Positions 60,394-64,000 of a DNA stretch of 64,000 nucleotides are shown piece after piece. Where the stretch lies: contig NZ_JAUSXS010000001.1 in the NCBI RefSeq assembly GCF_030816195.1, forward strand, positions 4,425,501-4,489,500, read 5' to 3'. Position 1 is the stretch's first letter. Every line of letters begins with the position of its first letter. The position numbers and the translations under genes were made by a program. The stretch is from Pseudomonas sp. W4I3 (GTDB taxonomy: Bacteria; Pseudomonadota; Gammaproteobacteria; Pseudomonadales; Pseudomonadaceae). The notes beneath the pieces were generated by a model. That model saw only the letters and a list, made by a program, of their open reading frames with translations. It made no database searches and was not told the origin of the DNA.

Positions 60394-60654
60394 ATGGCCA
60401 CACTGTTCGAGCCCCTGCGTCTGGGCGCCATGACATTACCTAACCGCATCATCATGGCCCCAATGACTCGGGCCAGGGGAACGCAGAATCACGTCCCTAC
60501 CCCCATCATGGTCGACTACTATGCCCAACGTGCGACTTATTCCCCCCACTTTGGAATACATAATTTGGGGCTTTTCAGGTTTTTGCTACACGAATACCCC
60601 TCTCCGAGGGGTATTTTTTTGCTCTGCGAATGTGAAAGCCATACCGTGATCTAG
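60394..60654 (+). pseudogene. Old-yellow-enzyme gene truncated by an island insertion
   Basis: It begins as a typical OYE-family ene-reductase: MATLFEPLRLGAMTLPNRII, MAPMTRARG and VDYYAQRAT (residues 1-48). Directly after that the sequence turns into unrelated, non-OYE residues and stops at 60654; the remaining ~300 residues are absent from the window. The break is near 60537-60545. AAAGGAG precedes the ATG. The gene is the third member of the LysR-SDR cluster, cut by the element carrying gmtY/gmtZ. Confidence 0.8.
60593..60618 (+). terminator. Rho-independent terminator at the island edge
   Basis: A stem ATACCCCTC/GAGGGGTAT with a short loop is followed by a run of T. It lies about 50 bases inside the island and would stop read-through from the broken OYE gene. 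Confidence 0.75.
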
Positions 60655-60861
60655 CATGGTATGTAGGCGCCGTTCAATCCGATGTAACCCACGCGCACCA
60701 TGGAAAACTGGATAGCAGCCTAGTCACGCGACACACAAACGTTGAGCAGAACTTAGCCTCAACCTCGTTGGTCGCAATGTCCGTCCTGCCCATTTCCATC
60801 GTCGCTAGCGCTTGCATTAGATTGCTTCGCATCTCACGACCTCATTGATTGGAGCAATGAC
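60655..60861. other. Leader of the Gamma-Mobile-Trio genes
   Basis: A gene-free 207-base stretch between the terminator and the small gene at 60862. It should hold the promoter and possibly the recombination end of the island; no inverted repeat was recognised. Confidence 0.35.
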
Positions 60862-61059
60862 ATGCCTACCGGATACTACCTGGCGTGCCTCGAAACCTAC
60901 CGCTATGTCTGGATCGGCTCGCTTGGCGACACAACGTCCGCAGTTGGTGTCGACACCGATCTCGTATCTAGCTTCTGCTTGGTTCATCGCGGCAAGTCGC
61001 TAGTTGTGGTCAGCGAGACGCACCAGGTCATTGGAGAAGGACAAGAATGGGAGATTTGA
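60862..61059 (+). CDS. Small protein upstream of gmtY
   Basis: A 65-residue protein (MPTGYYLACLETYRYVWIGS onward). GGAG lies 7 bases before the ATG, which supports translation. No family is recognised. It ends 30 bases before gmtY and so may be in the same operon. Confidence 0.5.
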   Translation: MPTGYYLACLETYRYVWIGSLGDTTSAVGVDTDLVSSFCLVHRGKSLVVVSETHQVIGEGQEWEI

Positions 61060-61089
61060 CAAGTACATTGCGCAGATAGGTCAGATCTC

Positions 61090-62499
61090 ATGTTTGTGAC
61101 AGTCAAGGCGCGCGTCTATACAGATGCCACAGGTGTCTACACAGAACTTCCAGTGCTGCTGACGCCCGCTGGAGTGTTGGAACCGTTGCTCGACTATTAC
61201 CTTTATCGCAGCCACGACCGCAGCCTGACGTGGATGACGAAAGTGGCTCGCTCAGTTCGGATGTTCCTTGAGTATCTACAAATAAATCCCGAAGAACGCG
61301 ATACCTTTCGACTTTTTCAGAATTTCGCTCAACGCCTCTACACTGGGACATTCAACCGCGAGACAGGCCTCGACCCGAGCGAACTATGCTGGGTTCAGAG
61401 AACTCCTCAAGACGCTTCGCACATTATCACCCACCTGACTGACTTCTTCGACTGGCTCGGCGAGATGCGCCCCGAGGCTGCAAAGGTGAACCCACGCTAT
61501 ACGATTGGCGCCTTCGACCGACAGGCTGAAGAAGCAGCTTACCAGTACCGACGTAGTAAGGCTTTCCTTGGCCACACCTGGGCGGCAAACACCTCCCACG
61601 TCGAGACCGGACACCGTGTGCGAGGCCGGCGCCTGCCCAAGGTAGAGAAGCCCGAACCACCGGCTTTCCCGGAGGAGCGCTTTGAGGAGCTGCTATATAA
61701 GGGATTCTGCGTTGGTGGACGATACGACTATCGCGGGATGCTCATCACCTTGTTGCTGCACGGCGCGGGCTTTCGCGAGTTGGAGCCTCTTCATCTCTAT
61801 ATTCCTGACGTGATCCCTGAGCCCGCGAACAAGAGCAAGGCGAAGGTCCTCATCCACCATCCGAGTTACGGTGCAGCACCTGGGGATTGGCGCGATGAGC
61901 GAGGACGATCACGTAACGGTAATCGAGCGGAATACCTTGCCCATCAGTTCGGCCTCACGCCCCGTACTGAGCTAATGAACAGCCGTCACGCCGGCTGGAA
62001 AGGTGGCACACACGATGGCCCCTACTACAAGCAGGCATATTGGTTCTTGCCTGAGTTTGGCGAGTGGTTCCTGAACCTTTGGTACCGATACCTGGCACAG
62101 GTGGTGCACGTCGAGCGCGACCATCCCTTCGCCTTCATAAACCTTAGCCGCGAGCCCGTCGGTGCAATGTACACGCTCACCCAGTACAACAAGGCACACG
62201 CCGCCGCCTGCGAGCGTATTGGTCTCACAGTAGGCAAGGCTCTGGGCACGACGCCGCACGGCCACCGTCACGCCTATGGCCGCCGGCTGAGCAAAGCCGG
62301 CATCGACAAAGCGCTCATCCGCCGCTTCATGTATCACGCCTCGCTGGAAAGCCAGGAGGTATACACGCAGGCAAACACGCGTGAGGCTCTTGCATCACTG
62401 GAAATAGCTGCGCAGCTACTACGGAACAAATACGCCGGGACATTCTATACATTCTATACATCTGACTTATCGTTGCCCGGTATGGGACACAACGACTGA
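61090..62499 (+). CDS. gmtY: Gamma-Mobile-Trio recombinase GmtY
   Basis: A 469-residue tyrosine-recombinase-like protein matching GmtY of Gamma-Mobile-Trio islands. Catalytic-type residues are visible: Arg229 in HGAGFRELEP, the H-x-x-R pair His390/Arg393 in PHGHRH, His416 in RFMYHAS and a candidate nucleophile Tyr425 in EVYTQ. The N-terminal ~130 residues form the SAM-like core-binding region. Its probable role is mobility of the island. gmtZ starts nine bases after its stop. Confidence 0.8.
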   Translation: MFVTVKARVYTDATGVYTELPVLLTPAGVLEPLLDYYLYRSHDRSLTWMTKVARSVRMFLEYLQINPEERDTFRLFQNFAQRLYTGTFNRETGLDPSELCWVQRTPQDASHIITHLTDFFDWLGEMRPEAAKVNPRYTIGAFDRQAEEAAYQYRRSKAFLGHTWAANTSHVETGHRVRGRRLPKVEKPEPPAFPEERFEELLYKGFCVGGRYDYRGMLITLLLHGAGFRELEPLHLYIPDVIPEPANKSKAKVLIHHPSYGAAPGDWRDERGRSRNGNRAEYLAHQFGLTPRTELMNSRHAGWKGGTHDGPYYKQAYWFLPEFGEWFLNLWYRYLAQVVHVERDHPFAFINLSREPVGAMYTLTQYNKAHAAACERIGLTVGKALGTTPHGHRHAYGRRLSKAGIDKALIRRFMYHASLESQEVYTQANTREALASLEIAAQLLRNKYAGTFYTFYTSDLSLPGMGHND

Positions 62500-62508
62500 G
62501 GGACTCTC

Positions 62509-64000
62509 ATGGCTGCCAGAACCAAAGTGATGCCAAAGCCCTCCAGCATTCCGACCGCAAAGGTAGTAGGAGTTACACGTGAAACGGACACGGCGCTTGG
62601 GTGGGTCGAACGCGAATACCCGGAACTGACCGTTTGGCGCATCTTAGCTGTTGACTGGCTAAAGGGTGAGATGACTGACGTAAGCGCCAAACTTAGCGGG
62701 TTGGTAGCCTTCCTAGAACGTTTTCTTATCCAACAGAATCTTCCGCTCGATCCGGCGGTAATTCTAGCGAGAGAGTCAGTTTTGCCTGACTTCTACCGGA
62801 TGACGTGCCCCGACTCGGAAAGAGGTGTTAGGTACAACAACTATATTCACGCGTTTCTAAACTTCGTTCTGCTGCGGAATTTCAGTGAACTTGGGCACAA
62901 CGATCAACCGGTAGTCTTAACCGGCTTCCACAATCCTGTGTCCCGCCTCTCATTCGCTGGTCTACGCAAACTAGACGAAAGTGTGCATTCACCGTTGCCC
63001 TACGGCTACATCGAGGAACTGCGGCAAATACTTGCCGCAGGGCCGCATTTTCGTGACTGGCATTGGGCCCAAGGTGGACTCAGCGAAGTAGCTGGTCTGT
63101 GCGGGCCCGGTGGGCCTGCCTGGTTCGAGGTAATCGAGGAGCAAATTGATCGGAGCGACCCGGATTGCGTATGGCGTGAGCGTTCGGCAAAGAATGGGAG
63201 GCGCTTAGAAATGTGGAGCCCGGTTCGCTGGGTAGCACTGCTGGTCAAGCTTATCTTGCCGCTCCGCACCTTCCAGATCCGTATGCTCGACTCGGGCGAA
63301 GCTGATACTCGGCGCTACGCAAGGGAAACTTGGGAGCCAAACAAGGGCCGACTCGCCCAGGGCAGTGAACGTAGACCAATTCAACAAGGTGTGTTCCGTT
63401 ACCCCAGCCAGCTCGCCGATAGCGAAGGAGTTCCGGTTGTACTGTATATCAACACCAATAAGACCGCCGATATAGCCAAGCACGGTCCCGACAAAGGCTA
63501 TTTACTTCCGTGGGCATTCGGTGGATCAGTGCATCAGGATGTGTACTACTGGCTTGAAAAGATGCGCAATTGGCAAGAAAAGTACAACCCCATCTCGCAG
63601 CGTACTTCTTGGACTCAGCTAGATGGCCGTCACATCAAAGCCAAGAGCGCACTGCAATTGGCCGGTTATTCTGATGCTTGCTTTCTGTTCCGTCTGGCGG
63701 AATCGCGGGCGAGCGAACGCCATCTTCCATTGACCTTAGATTCGTTAGAGAAACCTTGGTTTAACTTGCTTGAGGCGCTCGAACTGCGGCTAATCGAGCG
63801 TGGAGAAACCCATTGCAAAGGGCAGCCGATACGATTTCTTCCTCCCCTAGAAGAGCGAAAGTTATCCTCGAAGAAAACTCTTTTTCCTTTGCATAGCCTG
63901 CGAGTTTCACTCATCACCGCGCTCGCCCTGGAGGGGCTGGTGCCGTTCCCCATCCTACAAAAACTCGTAGGCCACAGCCGCTTACTGATGACGTTGTATT
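62509..64000 (+). CDS. gmtZ: Gamma-Mobile-Trio integrase GmtZ, 3' end outside window
   Basis: The frame is open from the ATG at 62509 to the window end (497 residues seen). GAGGGA precedes the start with good spacing. The last part carries PLHSLRVSLITALALEGLVP and LVGHSRLLMT, i.e. HxxR and the LxGHS..MT...Y ending of tyrosine recombinases; the nucleophile Tyr lies at or just past the window end. It matches GmtZ, always second after gmtY. The third member, gmtX, should lie just beyond 64000. Confidence 0.78.
   Translation, partial: MAARTKVMPKPSSIPTAKVVGVTRETDTALGWVEREYPELTVWRILAVDWLKGEMTDVSAKLSGLVAFLERFLIQQNLPLDPAVILARESVLPDFYRMTCPDSERGVRYNNYIHAFLNFVLLRNFSELGHNDQPVVLTGFHNPVSRLSFAGLRKLDESVHSPLPYGYIEELRQILAAGPHFRDWHWAQGGLSEVAGLCGPGGPAWFEVIEEQIDRSDPDCVWRERSAKNGRRLEMWSPVRWVALLVKLILPLRTFQIRMLDSGEADTRRYARETWEPNKGRLAQGSERRPIQQGVFRYPSQLADSEGVPVVLYINTNKTADIAKHGPDKGYLLPWAFGGSVHQDVYYWLEKMRNWQEKYNPISQRTSWTQLDGRHIKAKSALQLAGYSDACFLFRLAESRASERHLPLTLDSLEKPWFNLLEALELRLIERGETHCKGQPIRFLPPLEERKLSSKKTLFPLHSLRVSLITALALEGLVPFPILQKLVGHSRLLMTLY

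Overview
The window looks like Pseudomonas DNA: moderately GC-rich, with Pseudomonas-type integrative conjugative element (ICE) genes and Pseudomonas-like metabolic genes. No tRNA, rRNA or CRISPR array was seen. All identifications rest on reading motifs and remembered protein families; no search was run.

REGION 1 (about 1-36761) is a nearly complete core of a PFGI-1/ICEclc/PAGI-2-class ICE. It begins inside parB (which carries an apparent frameshift). Replication and processing genes follow: DUF2857, STY4528-type initiator, PFL_4669, DUF3158, ssb and topB (frameshifted at its last zinc finger). Next come small accessory genes (DUF3577, radC). The mating module then runs: PilL, TIGR03759, transglycosylase, PFL_4695, TraD, TIGR03747, RAQPRD, TIGR03758, 03745, 03750, 03746, 03749, 03752, 03751, the VirB4-like ATPase, TIGR03756, TIGR03755 and TraG, followed by an ArdC antirestriction protein and a MobH relaxase. 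Two cargo pockets interrupt the mating genes. One is an AT-rich lipoprotein/membrane-protein pair between TIGR03747 and RAQPRD. The other is a zeta-toxin pair, a small orphan gene and an XRE regulator between the ATPase and TIGR03756.

REGION 2 (36930-47144) is a defence-like cargo island behind the relaxase. A minus-strand pair combines a Cap4-like (DUF4297) nuclease with a Hachiman/HamB-like helicase. Divergent from it is a four-gene plus-strand operon: Rad50/SMC-like zinc-hook ATPase, HEPN-like protein, TIGR02391 protein with an RNxxAH motif, and PD-(D/E)xK nuclease. I do not recognise this four-gene set as a named system, and it is the best candidate here for something undescribed.

REGION 3 (47145-48364) is a gene-poor scar with an IS66 tnpB remnant and paired G-rich repeats. 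REGION 4 (48365-60540) is a metabolic stretch: FdhF/YdeP oxidoreductase, DJ-1-like protein, three SDR proteins, two alpha/beta hydrolases, an MscS channel with a cyclic-nucleotide domain, GNAT, DsbA-like protein, LysR regulator and the start of an old-yellow-enzyme gene. REGION 5 (about 60540-64000) begins where that gene is broken off and carries gmtY and the start of gmtZ, the recombinases of a Gamma-Mobile-Trio island.

The most notable non-coding signals are a possible replication origin inside the STY4528-type gene, a five-hairpin RNA present in two copies with compensatory changes, and a 25-bp perfect palindrome at 2921-2945. No ICE integrase is in the window, so the ICE either continues beyond it or has lost that end.
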